Assembly (NCBI RefSeq): GCF_016865525.2
Contig: NZ_CP075169.1
Location: forward strand, 2,790,337-2,854,336
Length of the DNA: 64,000 nucleotides
Direction: 5' to 3'
Source: Sodalis ligni
Lineage (GTDB): Bacteria; Pseudomonadota; Gammaproteobacteria; Enterobacterales; Enterobacteriaceae
The notes under the pieces were generated by a model. That model worked only from the letters and a program-made list of their open reading frames with translations. It ran no database searches and was not told the DNA's origin. Shown here one piece after another: positions 38,603 to 49,023 of the stretch. Numbering within the stretch: position 1 is the first letter of the stretch; the number at the start of each line of letters is the position of its first letter. The translations under genes were made by a program, and so were the position numbers.

Positions 38603-38854
38603 ATGATATCCATTGAGGTTTGAGTAATGGAATCGCCGGAGTATCCGCGGCGCGTCGATAAAGCCGATAGCGGCCAGGACGGCTTTTCGCTATTAAACGG
38701 CATGGTAGGGCGTCTGGGCGGGAGAGACTATTATCTCTATGTATAACCCAGGCGGCGCCATTATCTCTTTGTATAACTAGACGCTGCTCCGGCATGCCGA
38801 CCATAATCCGGTCATTGCCCATGCCGCGCGGGCCCTCACTGCTTCGGAGGTTTT

Positions 38855-40717
38855 ATGGTTTCGCCTGATAAAGCTGAGTTAATCCTTACCAACGGGAAAT
38901 TTCATACCCTCGATCGGCAAAAGCCCCTGGCCGATGCGGTCGCCGTCAGCAACGGTAAATTTCTGGCAGTGGGGACCCGCGCCGAGGTGATGCGCCACGG
39001 CGGCGATCAAACCAAGGTGATTGACCTGGGCGGACGGACGGTTATCCCCGGTTTAAACGATTCCCACCTGCATCTTATCCGCGGCGGACTGAACTATAAC
39101 CTCGAATTGCGCTGGGAAGGGGTGCCGTCGCTGTCCGATGCTCTGGCCATGCTGAAAAAGCAGGCGGATCGCACGCCACAGCCGCAATGGGTAAGGGTGG
39201 TGGGAGGCTGGACCGAATTCCAGTTTGCGGAACGGCGCATGCCGACCCTGGATGAACTGAACGCGGCGGCGCCGGATACGCCGGTGTTTGTGCTGCATCT
39301 TTACGATCGCGCCTTGCTTAACCGGGCGGCGCTGCGGGTGGTGGGCTATACCAAGGACACTCCCAATCCCCCCGGCGGCGAAATCCAGCGCGACCAGGCG
39401 GGCAACCCCACCGGTATGCTGATTGCCAGGCCCAATGCCATGATTCTTTACGCTACCCTGGCCAAAGGGCCGGTCCTGCCGTTGGAATACCAGGTGAATT
39501 CTACCCGGCAGTTCATGCGCGAGCTTAACCGTCTGGGCCTCACCAGCGTTATCGACGCCGGCGGCGGCTTTCAGAACTATCCCGATGATTACAAAGTGGT
39601 GGATCAATTGGCGAAGGAGGGACAACTGACCCTGCGCATCGCCTATAACCTGTTTACCCAGCGCAAGGGCGGCGAGCTGGAGGATTTCACGCGCTGGACC
39701 GATATGGTGACGCCCGGACAGGGGGATGATTTTTACCGGCAGAACGGCGCCGGGGAGATGCTGGTGTTTTCCGCCGCCGATTTTGAGGACTTCCTCGAAC
39801 CCCGGCCCGATCTGCCCCCCGCCATGGAGAACGAGCTGGAGGCGGTGGTCAGGCATCTGGTGAGCCAGCGCTGGCCGTTCCGGCTGCATGCCACCTATAA
39901 CGAATCCATCAGCCGGATGCTGGACGTTTTCGAAAAGGTGAACAAGGATATTCCGTTTGACGGCCTGCACTGGTTTTTCGATCATGCCGAGACTATTACC
40001 GCCAAAAATATCGAGCGGGTGCGGGCCTTGGGAGGCGGTATCGCCATCCAGCATCGGATGGCGTTCCAGGGAGAATATTTTGCCGAGCGCTACGGCGCGG
40101 AAGCTGCCGCCCAGACGCCGCCGGTGGCGCGCATGCTGGAGATGGGCATTCCGGTGGGGGCCGGTACCGATGCCACCCGGGTGGCCAGCTATAATCCCTG
40201 GACCGCGCTGTACTGGCTGGTCTCCGGCCGTACGGTGGGCGGCATGAAGCTGTTCGACAGCCTGAACCGGCTGTCCCGCGATACCGCGTTGGAGTTATAT
40301 ACCGCGGGCAGCGCCTGGTTTTCCACCGAACAGGGCAAAAAAGGACATATCGAGGCCGGCCAACTGGCGGATCTGGCGGTGCTGACGGCGGATTTTTTCG
40401 CTATTCCGGAAGAGGATATCAAAGCCATTGAATCGCTGATGACCGTGGTGGGCGGCAAGGTGGTCTATGCCGCCGGTGAATTATCTTCCCATGGCCCGGC
40501 GGCGATCCCGGTATTGCCGGAGTGGTCTCCCGTTACTCTGGTGCCGGGGCATTATCGGCAGCTCCCCGCCGCCGGCGCCTGCCTGTTGCCCCATAGCTGC
40601 ATCGGCGCCTGCGGCGTTCATGGCCACGCCCATGACAGTGCCCGGCGTTCGGCGGTACCGGTATCGGATCACTCCGGGTTCTGGGGCGCGCTGGGCTGCA
40701 GCTGCTTTGCGTTTTAA
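38855..40717 (+). CDS. YtcJ-like amidohydrolase with a Cys/His-rich tail
   Basis: 620 residues, TCGGAGG ribosome site. The amidohydrolase family 3 pattern is present: LTNGKFHTLDRQKPLADAVA at the N-terminus, VIPGLNDSHLHLIRGG (metal His pair) near residue 67, a FDHAETITAKN His segment near 375, and GIPVGAGTDATRVASYNPW near 430. No signal peptide. After the beta-sandwich end (near residue 560) comes a tail unusually rich in Cys and His (LLPHSCIGACGVHGHAHD, GALGCSCFAF), which could bind a metal. Members hydrolyse amide or ester-like bonds; substrate unknown. It heads a run with DoxX and MFS genes, each very close to the next. Confidence 0.8.
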   Translation: MVSPDKAELILTNGKFHTLDRQKPLADAVAVSNGKFLAVGTRAEVMRHGGDQTKVIDLGGRTVIPGLNDSHLHLIRGGLNYNLELRWEGVPSLSDALAMLKKQADRTPQPQWVRVVGGWTEFQFAERRMPTLDELNAAAPDTPVFVLHLYDRALLNRAALRVVGYTKDTPNPPGGEIQRDQAGNPTGMLIARPNAMILYATLAKGPVLPLEYQVNSTRQFMRELNRLGLTSVIDAGGGFQNYPDDYKVVDQLAKEGQLTLRIAYNLFTQRKGGELEDFTRWTDMVTPGQGDDFYRQNGAGEMLVFSAADFEDFLEPRPDLPPAMENELEAVVRHLVSQRWPFRLHATYNESISRMLDVFEKVNKDIPFDGLHWFFDHAETITAKNIERVRALGGGIAIQHRMAFQGEYFAERYGAEAAAQTPPVARMLEMGIPVGAGTDATRVASYNPWTALYWLVSGRTVGGMKLFDSLNRLSRDTALELYTAGSAWFSTEQGKKGHIEAGQLADLAVLTADFFAIPEEDIKAIESLMTVVGGKVVYAAGELSSHGPAAIPVLPEWSPVTLVPGHYRQLPAAGACLLPHSCIGACGVHGHAHDSARRSAVPVSDHSGFWGALGCSCFAF

Positions 40718-40721
40718 CAGC

Positions 40722-41153
40722 ATGAAAATCTTAGCGACGGCGGCTCCGGCTCCGCCCATCGATCTGGGTTTGCTGTTCCTGCGGCTCGCCGGCTGCTTCA
40801 TGCTGCTGTATGTGCATGGCATACCCAAGGTGCTGCATTTTAATGAACAGCTGGCGCACATCGAAGATCCGTTTGGCCTGGGGCCTTATATGAACCTGCT
40901 GCCGGCCATTTTCGCCGAGGTGGTGTGCCCGATTTTCATCATATTGGGGGTGGCCGCGCGGCTGGCCTGCCTGCCCATTATCGCGGTGCTGCTGGTGGCC
41001 ATGCTGGCGGTCCATCCCGAATGGACGGTGGAACAGGGGCAGTTCGGCTGGCTGCTGCTGATCATTTTCATCACGCTGGCGCTGTGCGGTCCGGGACGGT
41101 GGCGCATCCGGTCGGGCTACAGAGAGGAAATCCATGACAGACGCCCAGGATAG
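40722..41153 (+). CDS. DoxX-family membrane protein
   Basis: 143 residues with four hydrophobic helices (about residues 15-33, 55-77, 80-97, 105-122). LLFLRLAGCFMLLYVHGIPK at the start and LGPYMNLLPAIFAEVVCPIF in the middle are typical of DoxX/SURF4-type proteins. It begins four bases after the amidohydrolase stop and overlaps the next gene by 20 bases, so it is co-translated. DoxX proteins are linked to redox or sulphur metabolism in some bacteria; the role here is unknown. Confidence 0.78.
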   Translation: MKILATAAPAPPIDLGLLFLRLAGCFMLLYVHGIPKVLHFNEQLAHIEDPFGLGPYMNLLPAIFAEVVCPIFIILGVAARLACLPIIAVLLVAMLAVHPEWTVEQGQFGWLLLIIFITLALCGPGRWRIRSGYREEIHDRRPG

Positions 41154-42753
41154 CGGGTCCGGCGCCACCCCCGCCACGCCGGCCACCGGTGGTTTTTCCC
41201 CCTGGAGTCCGCTGCGGCAGCCGGTCTTTCGTATGCTGTGGATTGCCACTGTGGTGTCCAATATCGGTTCATGGATGAGCGATGTGGGCACCAGCTGGAT
41301 GATGCTGCTGCTGAATTCCGACCCGCTGTGGGTGGCGATGGTGCAGGCCGCCGGCAGTCTGCCGATGTTTCTGTTCGCATTGCCTTCCGGGGTCATGGCC
41401 GATATCGTCGACCGCCGCCGCTATCTGCTGTTCTCGCAGCTTTGGGTGTTTATCGCCGCCGCCGGCCTGGGCCTGCTGGCGCTCACCGGCCATGTGACGC
41501 CCATCGGCCTGCTGGCGGCGGCATTTTTGCTCAGCACCGGGGCGGCCATGAGTTCGCCGCCGTTTCAGGCCATTGTGCCGGATTTGGTAATAAAAACCGA
41601 GCTGCCGGCGGCCATTGCCCTCAACTCCCTGGGGATCAATATCAGCCGCGCCATCGGACCGGCCCTGGGGGGGCTGATATTGTCCTTTGCCGGGCCGGGG
41701 GTGGTATTTTTGCTCAATGCGCTGTCGGTGTTGGGGGTGGGTTTTGTCCTCTATCGCTGGAAGGCCGAACCCACCATCCAGCGGCTGCCTCCCGAGCATT
41801 TTTTTTCCGCCGTGCGGGTGGGGCTGCGCTATGTACATTCCGCGCCGGTTTTGAGGAACGTACTGGTGCGCGCCCTGGCGTTTTTCCTGTTCGGCAGCGC
41901 CGGCTGGGCCCTGCTGCCGCTGGTGGCGCGGCGCGAACTGGGGCTGGGGCCGGGGGGCTACGGCATTCTGCTGGCGTCCATCGGCATCGGCGCGGTGTGC
42001 GGCGCCATACTGCTGCCGGGTCTGCGGAAAAAACTCTCCCCGGACCGCCTGACGGTGACGGCCAGCCTGCTGTTTGCCCTGACCATGCTGGCCCTGGCTT
42101 TTATCCGATATTTCTGGGTTTTAACCGCTATTGAGTTTTTTACCGGCTTCGCCTGGATTACTATCCTATCAACCCTCAACGTCGGCGCGCAGCGCAGCGC
42201 GGCCCGCTGGGTCAAGGCTCGCGCCCTGGCGGTTTATCTTACCGTGTTCTTCGGTTCCATGACGCTGGGCAGCGCCATTTGGGGACAGCTGGCGTCTAAA
42301 ACCGGTATCCGGACCGCCCTCTGCGCGGCGGCGGTCGGCATGATCCTCGCCTCCGCCGCCGCACTGCGCTGGCGCTTGGATAAAGATCCCGATTTGAACC
42401 TGGACGCCAGTGAACATCCCCTGGCCCCGGCGCCGGACATCCGGCAGGAAAGGGGGCCGGTGATGGTCAGCATCGAATATGAGATAGACCCGGCCCAGGC
42501 AAGGGCGTTTATGCTGGCCGTCCAGGAAATGCGCCGGGTGCGGCGGCGCGGGGGCGCTATGACCTGGGCGGTTTACGAAGATGTCCAACTGCCGGGCACC
42601 TTCGTGGAAGTGTTCGTGGTGGGCTCCTGGCTTGAGCATCTGCGGCAGCATGAACGCCATACCGTGAACGACCGGCTTATCCAAAGCCGGGTGCAGGCCT
42701 TTCACCGCGGGAGCGTTCCGCCGGTGGTACGCCACATGGTGGCCCCCGGTTAA
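41134..42753 (+). CDS. MFS transporter (MFS_3 / enterobactin-exporter-like) with C-terminal ABM-type domain
   Basis: 539 residues. Residues 1-415 are a 12-helix carrier: PLRQPVFRMLWIATVVSNIG, MSDVGTSWMMLLLNSDPLWV, ALPSGVMADIVDRRRYLL, SSPPFQAIVPDLVIKTELPA, and GINISRAIGPALGGLIL. The last 100 residues (MVSIEYEIDPAQARAFMLAV, WAVYEDVQLPGTFVEVFVV, LRQHERHTVNDRLIQ) form a ferredoxin-like antibiotic-monooxygenase-type domain, a fusion known in this MFS subgroup. A GAGAGGAAATCC site precedes ATG 41134 inside the DoxX gene. Export of a small organic compound is likely; identity unknown. Confidence 0.82.
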   Translation: MTDAQDSGSGATPATPATGGFSPWSPLRQPVFRMLWIATVVSNIGSWMSDVGTSWMMLLLNSDPLWVAMVQAAGSLPMFLFALPSGVMADIVDRRRYLLFSQLWVFIAAAGLGLLALTGHVTPIGLLAAAFLLSTGAAMSSPPFQAIVPDLVIKTELPAAIALNSLGINISRAIGPALGGLILSFAGPGVVFLLNALSVLGVGFVLYRWKAEPTIQRLPPEHFFSAVRVGLRYVHSAPVLRNVLVRALAFFLFGSAGWALLPLVARRELGLGPGGYGILLASIGIGAVCGAILLPGLRKKLSPDRLTVTASLLFALTMLALAFIRYFWVLTAIEFFTGFAWITILSTLNVGAQRSAARWVKARALAVYLTVFFGSMTLGSAIWGQLASKTGIRTALCAAAVGMILASAAALRWRLDKDPDLNLDASEHPLAPAPDIRQERGPVMVSIEYEIDPAQARAFMLAVQEMRRVRRRGGAMTWAVYEDVQLPGTFVEVFVVGSWLEHLRQHERHTVNDRLIQSRVQAFHRGSVPPVVRHMVAPG

Positions 42754-42852
42754 CCGGGGCGGGCCTGACGCGAAAGTCTTTATCCAAACTGGTTACCAAT
42801 GCCAGACATAGTGACATGTCATCATTTCAATTACTCACCTGTGGAGAAAATC

Positions 42853-43674
42853 ATGAGTACTATCACTACCAATGACGGCACCAGCATTGCTTATAAAGAT
42901 TGGGGCAGCGGCCAGCCCATTGTATTCTCCCACGGCTGGCCCCTGGCGGGTGATGCCTGGGAGGCGCAGATGCTCTTTTTCGGCCAGAAAGGCTTTCGGG
43001 TGATAGCCCACGATCGCCGGGGGCACGGTGCCTCCGATCAACCCTGGCAGGGCAACAATATGGATCAGTATGCCGACGATCTGGCTGAGCTGATTGATGA
43101 GCTTGATTTGCAGGATGTGATCCTGGTGGGGCACTCCACCGGCGGCGGAGAAGTGGCCCACTATATCGGCCGTCACGGCACATCCCGCGTCGCCCGCGTC
43201 GTGCTGGTGGGCGCCGTTCCGCCGCTGATGCTGAAGACGCCGGAGAATCCGGAAGGCACGCCGCTGGAGGTCTTTGACGGCATCCGTAAGGGCACGGCTC
43301 TGGATCGCTCGCAGTTCTTTCTCGATCTGGCCCTGCCGTTTTATGGCTTCAACCGCGAGGGCGTTAAATTGAATCAAGGCTTGCAGGAGTCGTTCTGGCG
43401 TATGGGCATGCAGGGGGGGATTAAAGGGGAGTACGATTGCGTGCATGAGTTTTCCGAGGTGGATTACACCGCCGACCTGCTGAAAATCGATAAACCCACG
43501 CTGATTATTCACGGTGATGACGATCAAATCGTACCTATTGCCGCGGCGGGCCTGAAGAGCGCCAAACTGGTCAAAGGCGCCCAGCTGAAAGTTTACCCCG
43601 GCGGCTGTCACGGTTTGGCGCAGCTGCATGCCGAACAATTCAACGCGGATCTGCTGGCGTTTATCAAAGGCTAG
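42853..43674 (+). CDS. Alpha/beta hydrolase of the non-haem haloperoxidase type
   Basis: 273 residues. [14 protein letters not shown] (oxyanion region) lies near residue 29. Nucleophile Ser is in [18 protein letters not shown] near 96, Asp in [11 protein letters not shown] near 225 and His in [20 protein letters not shown] near 256. [16 protein letters not shown] is typical of the chloroperoxidase/arylesterase group. The start at 42853 follows GTGGAGAAAATC. Such enzymes hydrolyse esters and can form peracids. It follows the MFS gene by 99 bases and may belong to the same transcript. Confidence 0.85.
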   Translation: MSTITTNDGTSIAYKDWGSGQPIVFSHGWPLAGDAWEAQMLFFGQKGFRVIAHDRRGHGASDQPWQGNNMDQYADDLAELIDELDLQDVILVGHSTGGGEVAHYIGRHGTSRVARVVLVGAVPPLMLKTPENPEGTPLEVFDGIRKGTALDRSQFFLDLALPFYGFNREGVKLNQGLQESFWRMGMQGGIKGEYDCVHEFSEVDYTADLLKIDKPTLIIHGDDDQIVPIAAAGLKSAKLVKGAQLKVYPGGCHGLAQLHAEQFNADLLAFIKG

Positions 43675-43917
43675 TGCGCCGCCGTGCATCTTCTCCTTTG
43701 AGGGCGTTGTTAAAAAGTAACGTGCTACCGTGCCCGCGCCGGTGATAAAACCGGGGCGGTGCATTCCGGAGCCAAGGGCGTTCGGCTCCGCTTTCAAATC
43801 CTCCCGCGGCATAAAGGCGCATTTGCCGTTGAATAATGCTTTTTAAGGCGGCGAAAAGCCCTGGTTTGCCCCGCGGCGCTGGATTATGCTGAGGTTTTAG
43901 CGCACACGGGAGATAAC

Positions 43918-45048
43918 ATGACCGTCAGCCTGATGATCGCCAACCGGCAAACCTGGTTCGGCACCGGCAGTATCAACCAACTGGTTCCCCTATTGCAGTC
44001 CGATGCGCGGCCCACGCTGCTGTTCAGCTGCCGATCCTTCCTCGGGGGCGCGGTTTATGCGGGCTTGGCGGATACGCTGGTGCCGCTGCTGGCCAGTACC
44101 GAGATAGTGAGTCATGAGGCGTCGCCGCAGGATATTGACCGCTGGGTGGCCCGCTGGCGCGGCAAGGTGCTGCGGGTGGTGGCTATCGGCGGCGGCAGCG
44201 TGCTGGATGCCGCCAAGGCGTTTGCCGCCCTGGCGGAGCATCCGCTGCCGGCCTTGCGCTATATGGAAAAGGTCGGGGACAGCAAGGTGAGCGGCGCGAC
44301 CCTGCCGCTTATCGCCATTCCCACCACCGCCGGTACCGGCAGCGAAGTGACGCAGAATGCCGTTATCACCGACACTCTGGTCCATAAGGTGAAGGCGTCG
44401 CTGCGCCACAACAACTTTGTGCCGCAGGCGGCGATCCTGGATCCGCAACTGCTGGCGGGGACGCCGGACCGGGTGCTGGCCTATTGCGCCATTGATGCCT
44501 TTACTCACCTTTTTGAATCCTACCTGTCCAAAACCGCCGGCAGCCTGTCTCGCGAGATGTCCCTCACCGGTATCCGCCTCTTTCTGCAGGCGTGGCCGGC
44601 ATTAAACCGCAGTGATGCCGCCCGTGAAGCCATTATGCAGGCATCCTATCTGGGGGGACTGACGCTGAGCATGGCGGGACTGGGGGTTATACACGGCATC
44701 GCCGGCGAGGTCGGCGCGCTGCGCGGCTATCATCATGGCCAGGTGTGCGGCCGGCTGCTGTTGCCGTTTCTGGATCTGCTGGCGGCAAGCGAACAGCCGC
44801 AACAGCGGGCGCTGATGGCGGAACTGGCCATGCGTCTGTTTCCCGATGAACAGGGCAGTCCGGAACGCTATTTGCGGGCATTCATTACCCGCAACGCCGT
44901 TGCCCCGTTTTGGCGGGAGGATTTGCCCCTGAGCCCCCAGGAGCTGGCGGTGAGCCTGGAAAAATCCAACAGCAAGAATTCACTGCTTGAGTATTCATCG
45001 GCGCAGCGCCGGGAAATGATAGAAGGGGCCTTTCGCATCGAGGAGTGA
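43918..45048 (+). CDS. Iron-containing alcohol dehydrogenase (phosphonoacetaldehyde-reductase-like branch)
   Basis: 376 residues. VAIGGGSVLDAAKAFA lies near residue 90, IPTTAGTGSEVTQNAVI near 137, YCAIDAFTHLFESYLS (Asp and His iron ligands) near 190, and GVIHGIAGEVGALRGYHHGQ with further His ligands near 260-275. The second ligand region differs from the 19348 gene (GALRGYHHG rather than GGKYHIPHG), so the two dehydrogenases belong to different branches. Substrate is not certain. It stands alone, and its 3' end faces the 107-bp repeat array. Confidence 0.8.
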   Translation: MTVSLMIANRQTWFGTGSINQLVPLLQSDARPTLLFSCRSFLGGAVYAGLADTLVPLLASTEIVSHEASPQDIDRWVARWRGKVLRVVAIGGGSVLDAAKAFAALAEHPLPALRYMEKVGDSKVSGATLPLIAIPTTAGTGSEVTQNAVITDTLVHKVKASLRHNNFVPQAAILDPQLLAGTPDRVLAYCAIDAFTHLFESYLSKTAGSLSREMSLTGIRLFLQAWPALNRSDAAREAIMQASYLGGLTLSMAGLGVIHGIAGEVGALRGYHHGQVCGRLLLPFLDLLAASEQPQQRALMAELAMRLFPDEQGSPERYLRAFITRNAVAPFWREDLPLSPQELAVSLEKSNSKNSLLEYSSAQRREMIEGAFRIEE

Positions 45049-45090
45049 AGTGAGGTTTCTTGCCGGCATCCCGTTCCGATCGCGTCCTTT

Positions 45091-46166
45091 AACACGTTTG
45101 TTGTACGATCGGTGATAGCGGGCCTAGCGTGCCATGAGGCGCTCGGTCGGGCGGGAAAACCACGCCCGATTCGACCTCATTGGCGCGCTCTCCCTTTAAC
45201 ACGTTTGTTGCACGATCGGTGATTGCGGGCCTAGCGTGCCATGAGGCGCTCGGTCGGGCGGACAACAACGCCCGATTCGACCTCATTGGCGCGCTCTCCC
45301 TTTAACACGTTTGTTGCACGATCGGTGATGGCGGGCCTAGCGTGCCATGAGGCGCTCGGTCGGGCGGGAAAACTACGCCCGATTCGACCTCATTGGCACG
45401 CTCTCCCTTTAACACGTTTGTTGCACGATCGGTGATGGCGGGCCTAGCGTGCCATGAGGCGCTCGGTCGGGCGGGAAAACCACGCCCGATTCGACCTCAT
45501 TGGCGCGCTCTCCCTTTAACACGTTTGTTGTACGATCGGTGATTGCGGGCCTGGCGTGCCATGAGGCGCTCGGTCGGGCGGGAAAACCACGCCCGATTCG
45601 ACCTCATTGGCGCGCTCTCCCTTTAACACGTTTGTTGTACGATCGGTGATAGCGGGCCTGGCGTGCCATGAGGCGCTCGGTCGGGCGGGAAAACCACGCC
45701 CGATTCGACCTCATTGGCGCGCTCTCCCTTTAACACGTTTGTTGCACGATCGGTGATGGCGGGCCTAGCGTGCCATGAGGCGCTCGGTCGGGCGGGAAAA
45801 CCACGCCCGATTCGACCTCATTGGCGCGCTCTCCCTTTAACACGTTTGTTGCACGATCGGTGATGGCGGGCCTAGCGTGCCATGAGGCGCTCGGTCGGGC
45901 GGGAAAACCACGCCCGATTCGACCTCATTGGCGCGCTCTCCCTTTAACACGTTTGTTGCACGATCGGTGATGGCGGGCCTAGCGTGCCATGAGGCGCTCG
46001 GTCGGGCGGGAAAACCACGCCCGATTCGACCTCATTGGCGCGCTCTCCCTTTAACACGTTTGTTGCACGATCGGTGATGGCGGGCCTGGCGTGCCATGAG
46101 GCGCTCGGTCGGGCGGGAAAACCACGCCCGATTCGACCTCATTGGCGCGCTCTCCCTTTAACACGC
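45091..46166. repeat. Tandem array of a 107-bp repeat, ten copies, each with a 64-bp imperfect palindrome
   Basis: Ten consecutive copies start (at the AACACG motif) at 45091, 45198, 45304, 45411, 45518, 45625, 45732, 45839, 45946 and 46053. The period is 107 bases (106 for the second copy). Each unit has a linker of about 43 bases (AACACGTTTGTTGCACGATC...) and an imperfect palindrome running from AGCGTGCCATGAGG to CCTCATTGGCGCGCT (45126-45189 in copy 1) with an inner CGGGCG/CGCCCG stem. Copies differ by only a few bases. The array fills the gap between the convergent ends of the iron alcohol dehydrogenase and glpK. It is not a CRISPR: the period is constant and there are no unique spacers. 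Confidence 0.97.
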
Positions 46167-46234
46167 ACTTACTTTGACATGCTCGGTTCCCCTCAGGATA
46201 AACTATGGCCCATTCATTGAATGGGCCATATGCC

Positions 46235-47773
<1,539 letters not shown>

Positions 47774-47794
47774 TTATCGTTCTTATAAGGGATA

Positions 47795-48643
47795 TTACGC
47801 TTTATGCTCGCTGCCGGCGCGGTGCGTCTCTTCCAGTCCGTCTTCGTTTACGGCGCAAGGCAGATAGGGGCCGATAAGCGCACGGTAGCCGAACGCCCCC
47901 AGGCAGGCGCCCACCACCGGCGCAATCAGCGGAACCAGGAAGTAGGGAATATCGCGTCCGCCGGTAAAGGCCACTTTGCCCCAGCCGGCCAGATAGGCAA
48001 ATACCTTGGGTCCGAAATCACGGGCCGGATTGAGGGCGAAGCCGGTCAGCGGTCCCATGGATGCGCCAAGCAGCGCAATGAGCAGGCCGATGAGCAGCGG
48101 CGCCAGCGGGCCGCGGGGGATGCCGTTGCCGTCATCGGTCAGCGCCAGGATCAGGCACAGCAGAATGGCGGCGATAACCGTTTCCACAAAGAATGCCTGT
48201 ATCACGGTGATGTGCGCATTGGGATAGGTGGAAAAAATGCCGGCGAGCTGCAGGCTTTCCACGCTTCCCCGCACCATATGGTTGGCCTGTTCGAAATCAA
48301 AAAACAGGTTGTAATAAAGGAAATAGACCACCGCCGCGCCGATAAAGGCACCGAGCATTTGCGCGATAATGTAGGGCAGCAATTTACGGCCTTCGAAATT
48401 GCCGAATAGACACAGGGCGATGGAAACCGCCGGATTCAGGTGGGCGCCGGACACCGCGGCGGTGAGATATACCGCCATGGCGACGCCGATGCCCCAGATG
48501 ATGCTGATTTCCCATTGTCCGAAGCTGGCTCCCGCCACTTTAAGCGCGGCGACGCAGCCGACGCCGAAGAAGATTAACAGAGCTGTCCCAAGAAATTCAG
48601 CTATGCACTGGCCTTTTAGCGTGGGCGTTTTTAATTGGCTCAT
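47795..48643 (-). CDS. glpF: Glycerol facilitator (aquaglyceroporin)
   Basis: 282 residues, six membrane helices and the two pore NPA motifs: SGAHLNPAVSIALCLFGNFE near residue 68 and GFALNPARDFGPK near 203. The start at 48643 has GCAGGAAAAG nine bases upstream. It conducts glycerol into the cell by diffusion and is trapped metabolically by GlpK, encoded next. A further in-frame ATG 49 codons upstream has no support. Confidence 0.96.
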   Translation of the reverse strand: MSQLKTPTLKGQCIAEFLGTALLIFFGVGCVAALKVAGASFGQWEISIIWGIGVAMAVYLTAAVSGAHLNPAVSIALCLFGNFEGRKLLPYIIAQMLGAFIGAAVVYFLYYNLFFDFEQANHMVRGSVESLQLAGIFSTYPNAHITVIQAFFVETVIAAILLCLILALTDDGNGIPRGPLAPLLIGLLIALLGASMGPLTGFALNPARDFGPKVFAYLAGWGKVAFTGGRDIPYFLVPLIAPVVGACLGAFGYRALIGPYLPCAVNEDGLEETHRAGSEHKA

Positions 48644-49023
48644 AGACTTTTCCTGCTGGCATATAGGTGGATCAAGGCAGAGTAGGTTCTGCATACCAAA
48701 ACAGTTGTAACCTAAAGGCATAAGTAGGTATGGAGCGAGTTTATCGTTAACGAGCAAAAACGAGAAATATCGAAATCTAAATGTGTGCAATGCGTCATGA
48801 AATGATCGAAAACGACTAATTTTGAGAGATTTCCGCTCATGAGCGAAAATTTTATTTTCGAAACATGAGGCTACGAACCGCGCCCGGCAGGGAGCGGATA
48901 AGGAAATGGCCGCGCAAGGAACGCCGGCCTATCTACGGCGGCGCCTTGCGCCTTAAGATAAGGTATTAAACCACAAATCCATCGCCCGGCTTTCCGGGGA
49001 CAGTCCTTTCGTCACTGAGACGG
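48644..49023. promoter_or_regulatory. glpFK promoter region with GlpR-like operators
   Basis: The 380-base gap holds no gene. Two segments fit the GlpR consensus WATGTTCGWTAWCGAACATW: 48801-48820 (AATGATCGAAAACGACTAAT, 15 of 20) and 48739-48758 (core TCGTTAACGAGCA, 12 of 13 in the centre). Further GAGCGAAAA/TTTTCGAAA-type half sites lie at 48838-48865. Several adjacent GlpR sites are also known upstream of E. coli glpFK. The positions were matched by eye. Confidence 0.6.

Noticed and set aside
45091..46166. CRISPR array
   Set aside because: The period is a constant 107 bases and whole units are near-identical; there are no unique spacers and no cas genes.
48601..48790. GlpF start 49 codons upstream
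   Set aside because: The extension is not hydrophobic in the GlpF manner and contains promoter sequence. A good ribosome site lies before ATG 48643.
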